NCBI GenBank assembly: GCA_001910725.1
Contig: MJGA01000016.1
Coordinates: forward strand, 372,001-436,000
DNA from: Phanerodontia chrysosporium
Lineage: Eukaryota > Basidiomycota > Agaricomycetes > Polyporales > Phanerochaetaceae
Reading direction: 5' to 3'
Length of the DNA stretch: 64,000 nt
Of this stretch, positions 33,161-44,914 are shown piece by piece (the first letter of the stretch is position 1; every line of letters begins with the position of its first letter). The notes under the pieces were generated by a model. That model was not told the origin of the DNA. It ran no database searches and worked only from the letters and a program-made list of their open reading frames with translations. The position numbers and the translations under genes were made by a program.

Positions 33161-35120
33161 TCATGACCTGCTTCGATGACGGATCGTCCTTGTACACTTC
33201 AGTATGCTGTCTTTTCGCTTGCTGGCCGTCGCGTCTTGCGAGTCCTGCGGTCTTTTTTGTTGTCTTTTCACCGCAACGGGGCTACCTTGCTTCTTGACAC
33301 CGGCTATGTGTTCTGCCGCTGCAGCCGCCTCTGCCAGTGGACAGGCCTCTTTTTCTAGGGAGATTGTACGGGCATGCGTGGCAGTTTGCTCCGACCGCGA
33401 CGCGCCTGTGCTCAGCGGGTGACCATCGACGGTGCGAACGCTTGCTTGTGTTCTGGCCCGCACGGCTGGTGCTGCGAATTCTATGTATTTCTCCATGAAT
33501 GTTGTTGTTTCCATATTGCTCATGTCCCACTGGTATTCCAGCTCATATGCAATGGCTTGTTCCAGGGTGTCCATCGCGGCGCAGGAATGCGATTTGCAAA
33601 GGCTCAGCAGCTCCTTGGTGTAGTCGGTGTCACAAGCCTTGATCCAATTTTCCTTGCTAACGGGCTCGGAGCTCCTCTGGAACGCGAATTCGCGGGCACA
33701 TCGCGCCGGAAGCTCCTGGTGGTGCGTGCTGACGAATGGCCGTAAATTTTCACGGGCCGTCGCGATGTCAGGATCACCTAGCGCGACGCAGCCAGTGCCT
33801 GCAGGCAATGTCACGGCTCCCTGACGAGCAATCTGTCAGCAATGTTTCCGCCGACATCACACGGACAGACGCTCACCGTGTCCGGAGGCAGGTTCGCGCA
33901 TATTGCCATGGTCCTACAAGAGTTCACGCGCAGGAACTCCGTGGTGGCCTCGATTTCGAGCAGCCAATCATCGCGGGCCCACACCATCGCCGTCAGAGGA
34001 TTTTGCCGCAGCGTGGCCAAGGCGTCGCAGCCCCTCTGCATCTGTCAAGCGGTCAGGACGTTGGACGCCGCGCGGTCTTGCAAGGCGTACCTCGTCGCAG
34101 GGGAAGGTGATCGCAGCCGCCCCGATCTCGGCGCACAACCTGGCATGAGCAAAATTTGAGACCCAAGTCAGATTCACCTTGACAGGTGTGTCAGCATGGC
34201 AAAGCTCCTGCGCTGCTACCAAGCCATCGAGTGTCGCTGGAATCTGGTTGGAGCGGCTCGTCAGCAGCTGGTGAGTGCCATACGGCCGTCTCCCTCACCC
34301 CAATGATTACATCTCTGCATGTGTCCTTCTCACGGAACAGTTTGCTGAGCCGACGCGCCTGTTCAACCATGGCCTTGCTGTCGTCGCAGAGCCGGGGGTC
34401 CACGAATGTGTAGTGTGGTCCCTCGACTCCATCCATCATGGCGGAGCCTAATTCGGCCAGCTGCGGGGCATCCCATCAGGTGCGACGGCCTTCCGCAGAA
34501 CTGAATGCAAGATGTGCATACGAATAACTCCATGGTCCGCCTCGCCATGCTGCTCGTGACCTCGCCGGGGAACCTGCAGTTCGGGTGCGGCCCACAAGCT
34601 TAGCTTTTGTGCCTCCCACACTCAGCAGGCGGCCTCACCTCTCTATTGCAAGCTTCGCGGCGACCCACGCATGGTAGAATACGTCCGGCTTCGCCAGGTG
34701 CGCAAGCACAGCCCTAGGGTCCAGCAGCGTCCCCGCGAATGGAAAGTCCGCCAACACTGCGAAGCCTGCTTAGCACGGCCGCATCGGCGAGGGAATCGCC
34801 TCCCGGCCCGAGGGAGCGGCGACTCCAGCTGGAAGGAAGCACTCACGAGCGAGGTCGGCGGTTTGGGCGAGCGCGGAGGTGCGCTGCTCGAGCACCGCGT
34901 GCCACACAGGGACCTGGGACGCTGCCGCCTGCGTGTGTTGCGGGTGGCGTGCGCTGGAAGCCGGGGTGGGTCCTGGACTACGCCTCTCTTGACCCGTGCC
35001 GGCTGCACATGCCTTGCGCCTGAGCAGCTCGCGGCGCGGCGTGGTGTTCTCTTTCGAAGGGCGGCCGCCGCCGCAAACGCTATCGAGCTCCATCGGGCAT
35101 TGGTTCGCGTCCGGAGACAT
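33161..35120 (-). CDS. Transaldolase-like protein with C-terminal extension
   Basis: Exons 35120-34847, 34756-34639, 34573-34522, 34460-34299, 34243-34091, 34041-33877 and 33820-33161 give 527 aa. The centre resembles the transaldolase/F6P-aldolase barrel: DVIIG|IPATLDGLVAAQELC corresponds to the strand and loop of the active-site lysine, and VKVNLTWVSNFAHARLCAEIG aligns with the NLT-x4-F-x-QA-x-A-C-A-E-A-G block. The lysine expected before IPAT is Gly in this model, at the splice between exons 4 and 5. After the barrel comes a tail of about 200 residues with Lys/Arg-rich ends (SPVAVKRQQKRPQ) and no known domain. The start is the first ATG before a low-complexity N-terminus; open sequence continues upstream without support. 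Catalytic activity is doubtful. Confidence 0.72.
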
Positions 35121-36090
35121 GGTTCGATAGAGTAGTGGGTAGCGGTCGGGGAAATAGCATGCGAAAGCACCGCAACCTGCGTTGCTTGTTAAATCATGGC
35201 CAATTGTTGCGCCAGTGGCCTTTGTTCTTTGTCTGACAATGCCGCCGTTTTGTCGCGTGCGTGGCCTGCCTTCGTGAAAGCGACGCCACCCGGCGAAGGG
35301 CCCGTCGCTGGCCGCGCGAGGCCTGCCAGTGCGGTGGGGCGTGCGGCGAAGCGTGTCGAGGGAGGCGGGTGGGGGGGACGCCACAGGAACCGGTGCGTGG
35401 TTCTGCGAATCACTAGGACAGACTCTGGGCAAAATCAAATGGGCTCGCTTGGGGAGATGCAAACTCTGCGGGCGGGCTGGGCCAGAGCTCCCATAGCAGG
35501 CAAAGTCTGCCAAATCGCCGTTGAGACACCGAGCACTCGGCAGCCACGGCCGTTGGAAGCCCCCAGGCCTCATGGCAGAAGCAGATGCGCGATTATAGCA
35601 ACCGCGGGCCCGTCCGCACGTACTGTCCCCGGGGCGTCCATGCTTCGGGCTGCCCGCGAGCGTAAGAGGCCAAGGGCCGCCCCCCGTCATGCGCTCCTGC
35701 GTGGCCCACCTGAGCGACAGCGCAGCACACGCCCCAGGGCGCACTTCACGCGCACACATGCCTATCGCGGCAACCGCGCCCAGGTTCTCTGAAACGCCAG
35801 CTATCCTGGCCATCTGCGTGTTGCGTTTGAGCGGTCCGACTGCGCGAGAACGTGCACGCCCACGCTTCTGCACCCAATGGAAAAAACCCGCTCGGGAAAT
35901 TCGGGGGGTTTCGTATCATCCACGCGGCGCCGTCTAGCCTGATAAGCTTCTTCCACGACCGAAAACGCATAGCATTGAGACGAGTGCGTGAAATACTACC
36001 TGGACAAAGCAAGAAAGCAATAGACATTAACACGAGACAACATTGGGTGCGAAAAGCAGAATCAGGGTTAGTAGCGTGTACACGTTCATT
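35121..36090. other. Intergenic, no gene seen
   Basis: The stretch between the transaldolase-like start and the bZIP 3' end is GC-rich and open in several frames, including a 367-aa minus-strand frame continuous with the transaldolase exon. No frame shows a domain or normal composition. Confidence 0.5.
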
Positions 36091-37318
36091 TCATGGTATC
36101 CTTTCGTAGGTCTCATGCACCTGCGCTCGGTCCGGGTACGACCATTGGTTCATCGCGTGCTGGGTCGTGCCATACACAGGGATCGCGTTCGAATATCCGT
36201 TGGCATGCGCGATATCATGTGATGTGTGCAGCGGCTTCGGATGGCGTAAGAGGGACGTCACAAAGGGCAGCAACGACAGCAGATAGGGTTGGGACGCACC
36301 ACAAAGGTATCTTCCTCGACCTTCACGCCACCATAGTGCCCTACAGCGCCCTGTTGGTAGGTCTGGTGACCGGCATGAGCCGAGGGCAGGGGAGCACGCT
36401 GCGTGTAGTTCGCGTAGTGGTCCGTCGGCTGTGGAAACGGGATCAACACTAGGATCTTGAGTTCTACTCGGACACAGCCCGCCAGGCCAGCTAGGGCTGA
36501 AAAGGAAGAAACACTCGCCGAAAATGAAGGCGTCGACGGCGTCGACGTGGAGCTGTCCGGCGGCGTTTCTGGCATGTGGTACGGGTACCCATACGTGGGC
36601 CCCGCAGGTATCGGCGACGATCGTTCCTGGCCCATTGATGGCGACGCCGGGCTGTGCGAGTAGTTGTAATTCATGCACGGCATCGACAGCGCCGTGGGGC
36701 TGGACACCTGAGAAGTCGGGCTCTGTAGTGCGCGCGGTGTGAGTCGTCGAGAAGCGCATGAGGAACGCAGAAGCCGCACCGTCTGAGCCTGTAGATCGTT
36801 CTCGTAAGAAAACGATTGGCGGTGCTTGAAGTCGCGGTCGTATGTCCGCGTGTCCAACGGTGGCGCATCCGGACTTCGTGTGTGGATGTCCGGGCGCAGA
36901 CGAGCATTGCGCTCGTCGAGCTGTCGACGCAGCATGTCTATCTCGCGGTGGAGCGCGACGTTTTCCTCCTCGAGCTCGCGGATGCGGATGGGTGGTGGTA
37001 TAGGCGCCACATGGTGGTCTGGCGAGAGCTGGAGGGCCTGTTGGAGCCTGACGACGGTCTGCTCGAGCTGTTGGGGCGGTGTCAGCGTGCAGAGGAGGGT
37101 GTTGCGGAGTTGGCTACGTGCCTGCTGGATGTACGCTTTCCGCTTGGCGCGGTGACGGGCCTGTGCCTTGGCTGGAACAGGGATGAAGACGGCGGGATGG
37201 GCGAGAGTGGAGGCTGCTCACCGTTGCGACTGCGCTCTGGCCTGTCTGCGGCCGTGTCGGGCGAAGGCTGATGCGGTTCTTGGGAGGCAGGCACGGTCAG
37301 GAGAGGCAAGGGCGTCAT
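36091..37318 (-). CDS. bZIP-type transcription factor
   Basis: Exons 37318-37222, 37171-37122, 37067-36300 and 36234-36091 give 352 aa. The basic region RSRNAKAQARHRAKRKAYI, with the N-x7-R signature, runs straight into a leucine-zipper-like helix QQLEQTVVRLQQALQ only when the 54-nt intron 37068-37121 is removed. That intron starts with GC and ends CAG, with a CTGAC branch point. A second coiled coil follows (IRELEEENVALHREIDML). The rest is Ser/Pro/Tyr-rich activation-type sequence ending DRAQVHETYERIP. The DNA target cannot be predicted. A further short intron near 36435-36480 is possible but not needed for frame. About 3 kb upstream is free of genes, which may hold an extended promoter. 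Confidence 0.85.
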
Positions 37319-40300
37319 GTCCTAACGTAAGGGCGGGGGTGGAAGGTGATCGGGAGAGGAGGACGGTCGGGGATCAGGTCGCGGTACGTATATATCCTAT
37401 GTTGCTGGCATAGTAGCCGCCCAGGTAGGAGGCCATCGGCTCGTGTGCAGGCTGCAGCCGGTGTTGCATCTGCATCTGGAGGAGAACACCGTCGGCGGCC
37501 TTTTCCATGTGTGAAGTACCTCGTCTCCTCCTTTCGGGCAGTTCTCCCGCACTATCACGCTCTGCAGGTTGCCACGCATCCAGCCGGAATTTTGTCGCAA
37601 AAGGCATCTGCGCAATTGATATGCACATCACCGTCCGGCCCCGTCGTATCCCAGCTGCAGGGTCGCAAGCGTTTGACCGAGATCCTGTCGAAGCGTCGAA
37701 GACGACGAGGGCCGCCGTCCCGTCGGCGGGGGCTCTCCGCCCCAAGTTTCGAGCCCAGCGGCTGCTCGTGCGTTGTCCGAGTCTCTGCGTGCGAGCACAC
37801 GGCCGCGATGGCAGAGATGGCTCGTCGCTGAGGAGTCCTGCCGGGACACGGACAGCAGCAGCCCTGGCGCGCGCGCGCAGGGACCCAGGCGGGGTTCGCC
37901 GCGAGATCAGGGCGATAGACGAGCATCTGCACACGTCTGCACCGTTCGCCGCTGGCAAAACTCCGAGAAACCTCGAGCAAAAGTCTCTGGGAATTATCCT
38001 GCTTTCCTCCCGTGAACCTTAATACTCTACACAAACCTTGAATCATGTGCCGCCTGGTGCGTGCTCGTTTAGTCTTTTTGCCACCTCCTCGCCCTACAGC
38101 CCCCGAACTGAATGCAGTAATTACGCTCGCATTAGTACAATCGCTGCACTCTGCGGGGGGACCCTACCCAGGAGCTCCGCGGCCTCGCATCGCTACCATC
38201 ACTCCAATACATGCCTCCAGCGCAGCATGATATACATATTCCCCCGTTCCCGCGACACGCGCATCGCAGAGGGTCCCTTCTCGCTGCAAGGCCCGCGACG
38301 GCCACACCGCCCGCCTTGGCCACGGCTCCTCCAAGGGCACAAACGCGACAAGCGAACGCCCTTTAGCGGCCCGCGCCCTGGTGACAGGCACTAGGCTGGC
38401 GTGCACACAGCCACCGTCGCCCGCGCCCCGCGCGCGTCCGCGACACACGGCGAGCTGCGAGCTGCGAGCTGCCTCGCTTGTGCCCGGACGGGCGAGGGCT
38501 GCTCGTGACGCTACGGCGCCAGGACCCGACGGACACACCTCCGCGTCGCTCCTCAAACCTTGGCTCTGCATTTGCGGAGTTGCCCTCCACCTCCACCTGC
38601 CACCGGACATACAGCAGCGCTGCATCACAGGCCTTCGGTCCGCACCCTTCTCTCCGAACGGCGAGCCCGTGTCCACCACAGGCCGCACATCTTGGTCAGC
38701 CGGCAGGCCTCAGCCAACGGCGTGCCCGTGTACCCTTCCCCTTCGCTTCGGGAACACCCACACACAGGACAGCCGCCTGTGCATGCGCGCCGAGGCATGT
38801 ATGGGAACATTTCTGTCCGCCGTCCCGTTGACTGATCTGCTTTTCCTGCGCGTTGTCGCAGAACGTGGCATCCGCGGACCCTGTAGAGGATCCGTTGCAC
38901 TCCAGAGTAGACTCGACCAGTGTTGGCTATGATGTATGCATGACGATGTTCTACCGTTGCTCCTCGATAAACACGTCAATAATGATCAGCACTGGCCTCT
39001 GGGGAAGAAGCAGCGGTTGGCCGTTCTTCTCAGATCAGCGGTCTAACTGTTTGGGGATATAGTGCCAACGCGCGGTGAATGCTTACTCTCCGTCCCTAGG
39101 TCCATGGCATTTTGCGACTTTGGCGCGGTTAACACCGTACAAAGGGCGTGTCCATCGTCAACTCTACGTCGAGAACCGCCGGTGGTTTGTGGCAACAAGC
39201 TACTCGTTCCTGGCTCGTACGGCCATGCCATGGACAGGCACCATCTGTATCCGACCCTCTGGCTGACTAGCCCCCCTCATTTTGTGGCCTCAAATTTTCT
39301 GTACCGCGGTAGAAATACGTGTATACGCTCCATGGATTGTTGGGGGTGGAGCGTCCATTTGTCACCGCCCATGCAGCACCAGCTAGGCTGGCGCCGCGCT
39401 GCACACCTTTTCAAGAGCTTAGCAGCCCTGGAAAGGGAGGGAATTAGGCCCGTGGCCTGCGGTCATCTGAGACAAGGCGCGCCGCGTCGACGACAACTCA
39501 ACAATTGCGCTGCCCACAGCCCAGCGATGAGGAGTGATTGGGCCGCGCACTGCCTCGCGGGGGGACGCTGCCAGTGGTTCGTACGTGCCATACTGGGTGG
39601 GCGACATGCACGCGCACCCCCCACTGTATCTCCACCAGCGCAGGCGGGCCGCAGGCAGGTTTCACGAAGTCCTGAACTTTCGGAGAGGCGAGCGATGATC
39701 CCAGCCGCGCGGCCCAACCTCGGCGGGAGTGCGCACCGTGTGTTCGCGTTGCCGCCGGGAGACGTGCCTAGTACCCGCGCGCGATACGTCCGAGAGCTCC
39801 GTGCCTGCACGGTCGCGCTCGAGGCGAAACGGGGAGGCGACGATCCCGACGATCGTGCCCTGCTCGCCGGGGGCATGGTAACGACGGCACGGTGACGACA
39901 GCGGGCTTCGTTCCACACGCGGGAGCACACACCGTGCGCGGTCCTGCAGGTGACGTCCTGGTGACGTGCAGGCGTGCAGGCGTCCGGGGCTTTAAGTCGC
40001 TGTTCATAAAAATGCATGCGTGGGTATATAGTGTGAGGGTAGCGGATACAAGGGTCATGAGGATCGTAGAGCGTCGTGGCGAATCTCGTACCGTGCGCGT
40101 GCACGCTTGTCCAGTCCCCCTAAACTCGAGACAACCCTGACGCTGCACGCTTCGTAGGCTAGGAGAACTTCGGTCATCGGAACCTTGGTATGATAGAGCG
40201 ACTCTGCGAGCCGCCGTGAAGACCCGAGCTCCATGTCAGCCAGCGCACGGGTCGGTGGGCATATCGTTCACCCCACGTCAACTGTTGTGGGGACAGTCAT

Positions 40301-40344
40301 CAGCTCGCCGCTCCTGCATGCGAGGCAATCTGGTACGTACCCTC
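37319..40344. other. 3-kb gene-free region upstream of the bZIP gene
   Basis: This is the longest stretch without a supportable gene. Many overlapping open frames exist because the DNA is GC-rich, the largest being 277 aa (39062-39895, plus), but none has a domain, a credible exon pattern or stable composition. It holds the bZIP upstream region and the GNAT 3' flank. Scattered stretches such as 40008-40040 are AT-rich with a TATA-like string. No tRNA, repeat array or transposon ends were found by eye. Confidence 0.5.
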
Positions 40345-41377
40345 CTATGGCTGCATGCTGTTCGCGCGTGGTGTGGTGCCGGGCTCCCGCTGGAGGTACC
40401 AGATAGGGAAGCCGGGAAACCTTCCACACGATAGGTTTTTTACGGAGCGGTAGGTGAACCCGTAGCGTTGGAATTGGTTTACCTAGGAGAGCAGATCAGG
40501 CGGTGATTTCGTGGTGAAACTCAAGTGACCGACCCTCTCGGGATTGGTGACCTCCACAATCGCCCTCTTGCGCTCCTCGTCAGCCTAAGCGAAGGTTGAG
40601 TTTGACAGTGGGCGGCGAGACAGCTGGATGGAAATAACCTTGGCCGTAACCGCCTCGATCAGCCTCCTGGCAATCCCGCGCCTCCTGCGGTCCGGGAGAA
40701 CACCTAACCATAGCAGCTTCCACGCGTCTTGCCGTGCCACCGCGCTCTCAACACCTGAGCATGTGTACAGCTTCTCATAATTTGGCGTGAACTAAATGCG
40801 GACGACGCGGTCGTGTCACTAGCGCCGGTATGATCTACGGTAAAAAAGAGCACGTACGTGATCAGAATACCACTCGCGCACATCGTCAGTGAGGGATTCG
40901 ATGAACGACGGGTCTTCGCTGATGAAGGATTCGAGAGTCATTGTGGGCACCGTTAACACGATGCAACACTCACTGGAACCGCCAATCAGTCCGTGGGGAC
41001 AGCCAGACAGCCACACCACACGCATCTCGCTCATCGTAAGCCACATACACCTCACCACTTCGCAACGCTTCTTCAATGCTTCGTCGAAACATGAGTGCTT
41101 CGGCAGACCTGAGCCCAGCGGTCAACGCCTCGATCGTGTGGTCTAGCAATACGGTCAGCGCCCACGAAGCCCGGTCGACGAAGCCAGATGTACGGCATAT
41201 CGAGATACACACCTCCGGCATAGGCATCGACGAGCACCTGCACTGCGGTGCTAATCTCATCGGCTGAGAAGCGGGGAACAAGGCGCAAGGGTGAGTGGCG
41301 CACGCCCGCGACGTCCGAAGAAGCTGCACACCTGAAGGATCGTTGAGTCGGCGGAGGACAGGTGCACTGTGTGCCAT
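40345..41377 (-). CDS. GNAT-family N-acetyltransferase
   Basis: Exons 41377-41332, 41263-41213, 41142-40974, 40918-40858, 40791-40639, 40584-40534 and 40482-40345 give 222 aa with every phase matching. Segments in order: DEISTAVQVLVDAYAGDHTI, EALRSGEVYVAYDERDACGV, then a loop, LLWLGVLPDRRRRGIARRLIE as the acetyl-CoA-binding motif A (R-x-x-G-I-A/G), then AIVEVTNPERVNQFQRYGFT (motif B) and GFPIWYLQRE. The order is that of fungal GNATs of the Pfam Acetyltransf_1 type. The substrate is unknown. Six introns in a 222-aa gene make this one of the most finely split genes in the window. Confidence 0.85.
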
Positions 41378-42748
41378 CGTGGTGCAGAGTTTGCAGTCGC
41401 CAGGCCCCCTCCAGAAGAAGGAATGTAGCTCATTTCTTATTCTCCCTCGGGTCCAAAAGCGCACCGCGGACACCGAGGAAAAATCGATCCTTCGGCCAAA
41501 GCAACTGTCGAGCGGTCATTAGCCTGTTTTCTAGACGGCATTGACTCTGCAACGTGATGGGCGCAAGTCCCTGGCAAACCACCACGATGTCCGGATGGCC
41601 TCGCCATTGTCAAGTACGGCATAAACCCTGCACTCCTTTCGATGTTTTCAGAGACAGGATAACCCACCGTGGACATGGGGGGAAGGACAGCGGCTAGCGA
41701 GAGGTGCGGCCAATTCAACCCGGGGAACTTTCGGAAAGCGTAGTTTACCCGTGCATGGTCGCAAAATTTTGCGCAGGGCAGGTCTCGACTTCCGAGGTTG
41801 TCGTCGATGCGAGCGTCGGAAGATTATTGTTGATAGGGTTGGCATTGCGCTGCTGAGACGCTCCAGCTGCCCGGCTGTTCCCCGAGTATGCAGCCAAAGT
41901 CCGCAGTTGGCGCGATAGCCCGCCATGAGAGCGGCATGACTCCTCAAGCTCAACACTGGCACCGAGGCACCCACAGATGCTCGCGAGTTGGCCAAACGAT
42001 CTCTGGGCCATGGCTAGAAGAAGGACCGTTGGGGATGGCAGAAAGGATGTGGCCGGGGGTTAAGGGGCCCTGGACCGATAATCCGATATATCCGGAGTAC
42101 ACATACCTTTCTGGTCCGAGGACAAATGTTATTTCAGAGGCTGCGTCCTGCAGAAAGCGATAAACTACGCAGGCCTTATAGATAGCCGCAAAAACGCTGA
42201 CCTTGGTAATATATTGCTGTCCATTGCTGAGAAGTGAAGATGACCAGAAGTGGACCTGTCGCCCAAGGAGACCTGCCTGGCGTTATCAAGAGGAAACAGC
42301 AGACAAGTTACCGGGTCAAATAGCGTCATTCCGCTATGCCCGATAGTGCGCGTGCAGTTACGCATAAAAGGGGGCGAGTTGCTTCCGCACCGCCAGGAGA
42401 GACCCGCGATCCGAACAGAGGTCATCGGGCGGCTTTGGTTCCCGCGCCCGGCGCTTACTAAGACCCGACCCCGACTCGCTCTATCGATGTCGAGTGGCGA
42501 ACCCCGCGGAGAACCGTCAGGCTTTGCTCAGCGAGTCGTAGTCAGCAGAGCGCAGCGTCGGGCTCGCCTCATCGACACGCAGACAACCACTCTGGGATAC
42601 ATTCAGGGCGATGGCGGTTCCTCTTGAATTCCACTGCGTCTCAGGGAACATACACCACATAGGTACAACGGTCTACCTGCTCACCACTCGCCTGCCCAGA
42701 GCCTACACGCACACCTCGAAGCAACATTCCTCAGCTATATGGAGCAAA
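41378..42748. other. Intergenic, no gene seen
   Basis: The 1.4 kb between the GNAT start and the noxA 3' end shows only unsupported short open frames on both strands. Nothing repeated or structured was noticed. Confidence 0.5.
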
Positions 42749-44914
42749 TCAGAAGTTCTCTGTGAGAGGAGACATCTGTCAGCAACCCGAATGCAATGGA
42801 AAACACGAGGTAGGCGTACCCTTCCCGAAGAAGAATCTCGTGCCCTTGGGGTTCGAATACTTGTTGCTCATTGTGTGCAACTGACGCGATAGCACAGCTG
42901 GACCGCAGAAGAACTGATGGACGCCGAGAGTGAGTGCAGCCCAAATGCTTCAAACCACAAGTCACATACCACGCCGACGTCGGTTTCAGGGTGCTTCTCG
43001 GCAATGGAGCTGAAGACGCGGTCCCAGTTGGGGCGGCCAAAGTGTGTAGGGGCTCGGAGAGACGTAATCGCATCCTTCTCAGCACCGACGTCCTGAACGA
43101 TAATGTTGGTCATGTCGTCTTCCTTGATCTTAGCAGTCAGGTAGATGTTGATCTCGATGCGGTTCTGAGTGTCCTGCTCCTCAATGGCGTGCAGGAGAGA
43201 GTGGAACCACTCGGCGCTACCAAAGTCACGGATGACCCAGGTGAAGTACACCTTTGACAGACGAGTCGGCTTCGAGTTGTTGAAGTTGTTCATACGGTAC
43301 CAGATAGACTTCAGAATCCTGTTTAGGATGCGTAAGAGGTGGATCATCCAGACTTAAGACGGTACGTACGAAGCGAATGGGGTCACGCCAATACCTGCCC
43401 CAACGAGCAAGACAGTCTCGTAGTTCAGGAAGTCTTCACTTGCACTACCAAAGGGGCCGTCGACCATGACCCGAGGAAGAACGCGGTTCAACGGAGGGTT
43501 GGCCGCGGTGCCAACGACTTTGCTATCGCCACCCTTCTCGCCCTTGTCTTTCTTGTCGAAATCGCAACCGACGGCCTTTGCAAGGGCCCTCGTGAAGTCA
43601 CCGACCACGCGAATGTGGACGGAGATGTAATCTTCCTCCGGAGCGCTGAGAACTACGTCAATATATGCAAATGGCGGAGGCTCCAGAGCCGCGTACCTGG
43701 TAAGTGTGAAGGGGTGCCACTGGAAGTAGGAGATTTCAGGGCACGAGAGGAAGATGTACTGGCCGGCACGCGTCGTGGTCTTCTCCTTCTTGATCTGCAG
43801 CTCCAGGACGTTGGATGGGTGCTGGATGACCTTGTGAATGTAGGTCCTGTGACGCGAGCGGACTTCGCGAAGGATACGCTCGAAGATCCAGATGACACCT
43901 CCAACAAGCCAGTAGCGCTGCAATCAAAAACGATCCTCAGTTCGCACGTTCATGTACCGGAGAGCCGTGCGATACGCACCCAGAAGACACCAATAGTGTT
44001 GTACGAGCAGTATGGCGGCCGGTCGGGCTTGATCATGCAGAACATGCCGTGGAGCTGCCAGTTGATGAAGAAGACGATGAAGAGGTGGTGCGTGTACCAG
44101 AACCACTCAAAGTGCGCACGGCGGCGTTTCTCTATTGCGAACCAGACCATGATGCCCAGTGCGGCCGTCATGATCCAGCCGGTGAGGCCAGGGCCGGTTG
44201 CGAAGTTCGCTGCCAAGAAGGCGACGATAACCTGGCCTGCGTTCTTCGCGTCCTTGTCTGAAAGTGCGAGTTTCGTAAAGTTGACCATGTGGGCGACGAT
44301 GTGGACAATCGTCCAGAAGACGATGGACCAGGCCGTCGCCTTGTGGAACGTGATGTTCTTGTCGAAGGGGATGTAGTGGTTGAGAGGCGTGCGCCGGACG
44401 AGGGAGATAAAGTTGCGGCAGACGGGCAGCAGAATAAAGATCACATCGACGTGCAGCACCAGGGCGGCCGTACGAGCGATTGCTACGCAGGGGGAGGAGT
44501 TGAGCACGACGCGTCGAGGAGCTTAATGAGACACGTACTGAAGGTGACGCCGAACGTATTCCGCGCGCCATTCAGGTTATCCTTGAGCTGGTAATGAAGA
44601 GTGCCGAAGACAAAGACGAGGAGGTGGAGGAATATCCAGACGAAGAAGAACATGCGGCGGCCTCCCTCGTTGATCATCCAGAGGTCCCACTTCTCGCGCA
44701 GCGTGCGGGGCTGGTACGGCTGGACCTGCGCGTACGCGCTGGTCGTGTTCGACCGCTGCAGCCCCTGGAGTCGCCTGCGCTCCGTCTTGTTGCGCTGCAA
44801 GTGGCTCGGCTGGCTACCTGGCAGAGCGATGTCCGGATGCTGCTCCAGCGCAGGCATCTTGCCGTCGGAGAAATCGAGGCCGGACGAACGCTTCTGAGTG
44901 GTGTAGTATGCCAT
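42749..44914 (-). CDS. noxA: NADPH oxidase NoxA (gp91phox-like)
   Basis: NoxA makes superoxide at membranes and controls fruiting and hyphal differentiation in many fungi, together with NoxR and Rac. Exons 44914-44539, 44482-43980, 43917-43697, 43645-43370, 43318-42970, 42913-42820 and 42759-42749 give 609 aa. Six membrane helices include haem-binding histidine pairs (FWTIVHIVAHM and WYTHHLFIVFFINWQLHG). The FAD motif is HPFTLTS, with GAGIGVTPFAS and FFCGPA for NADPH binding. The conserved end FFFGKENF is finished by an 11-nt last exon. There are no EF-hands, so it is not a NoxC/Nox5 type. The N-terminal 60 residues are a disordered cytosolic tail with TERRRLQGLQRSNT. Confidence 0.94.

Noticed and set aside
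34770..35873. 367-aa minus-strand open frame suggesting an earlier start of the transaldolase-like gene
   Set aside because: The first 250 residues look random and Arg/Pro-rich. The ATG at 35120 is the likelier start.
39062..39895. 277-aa plus-strand open frame in the 3-kb gap
   Set aside because: Composition is erratic, there is no domain, no typical intron pattern and overlapping frames of similar length exist; it is expected by chance in GC-rich DNA.
43339..44376. 345-aa plus-strand open frame opposite noxA
   Set aside because: It is antisense to strongly conserved noxA exons and has no domain.
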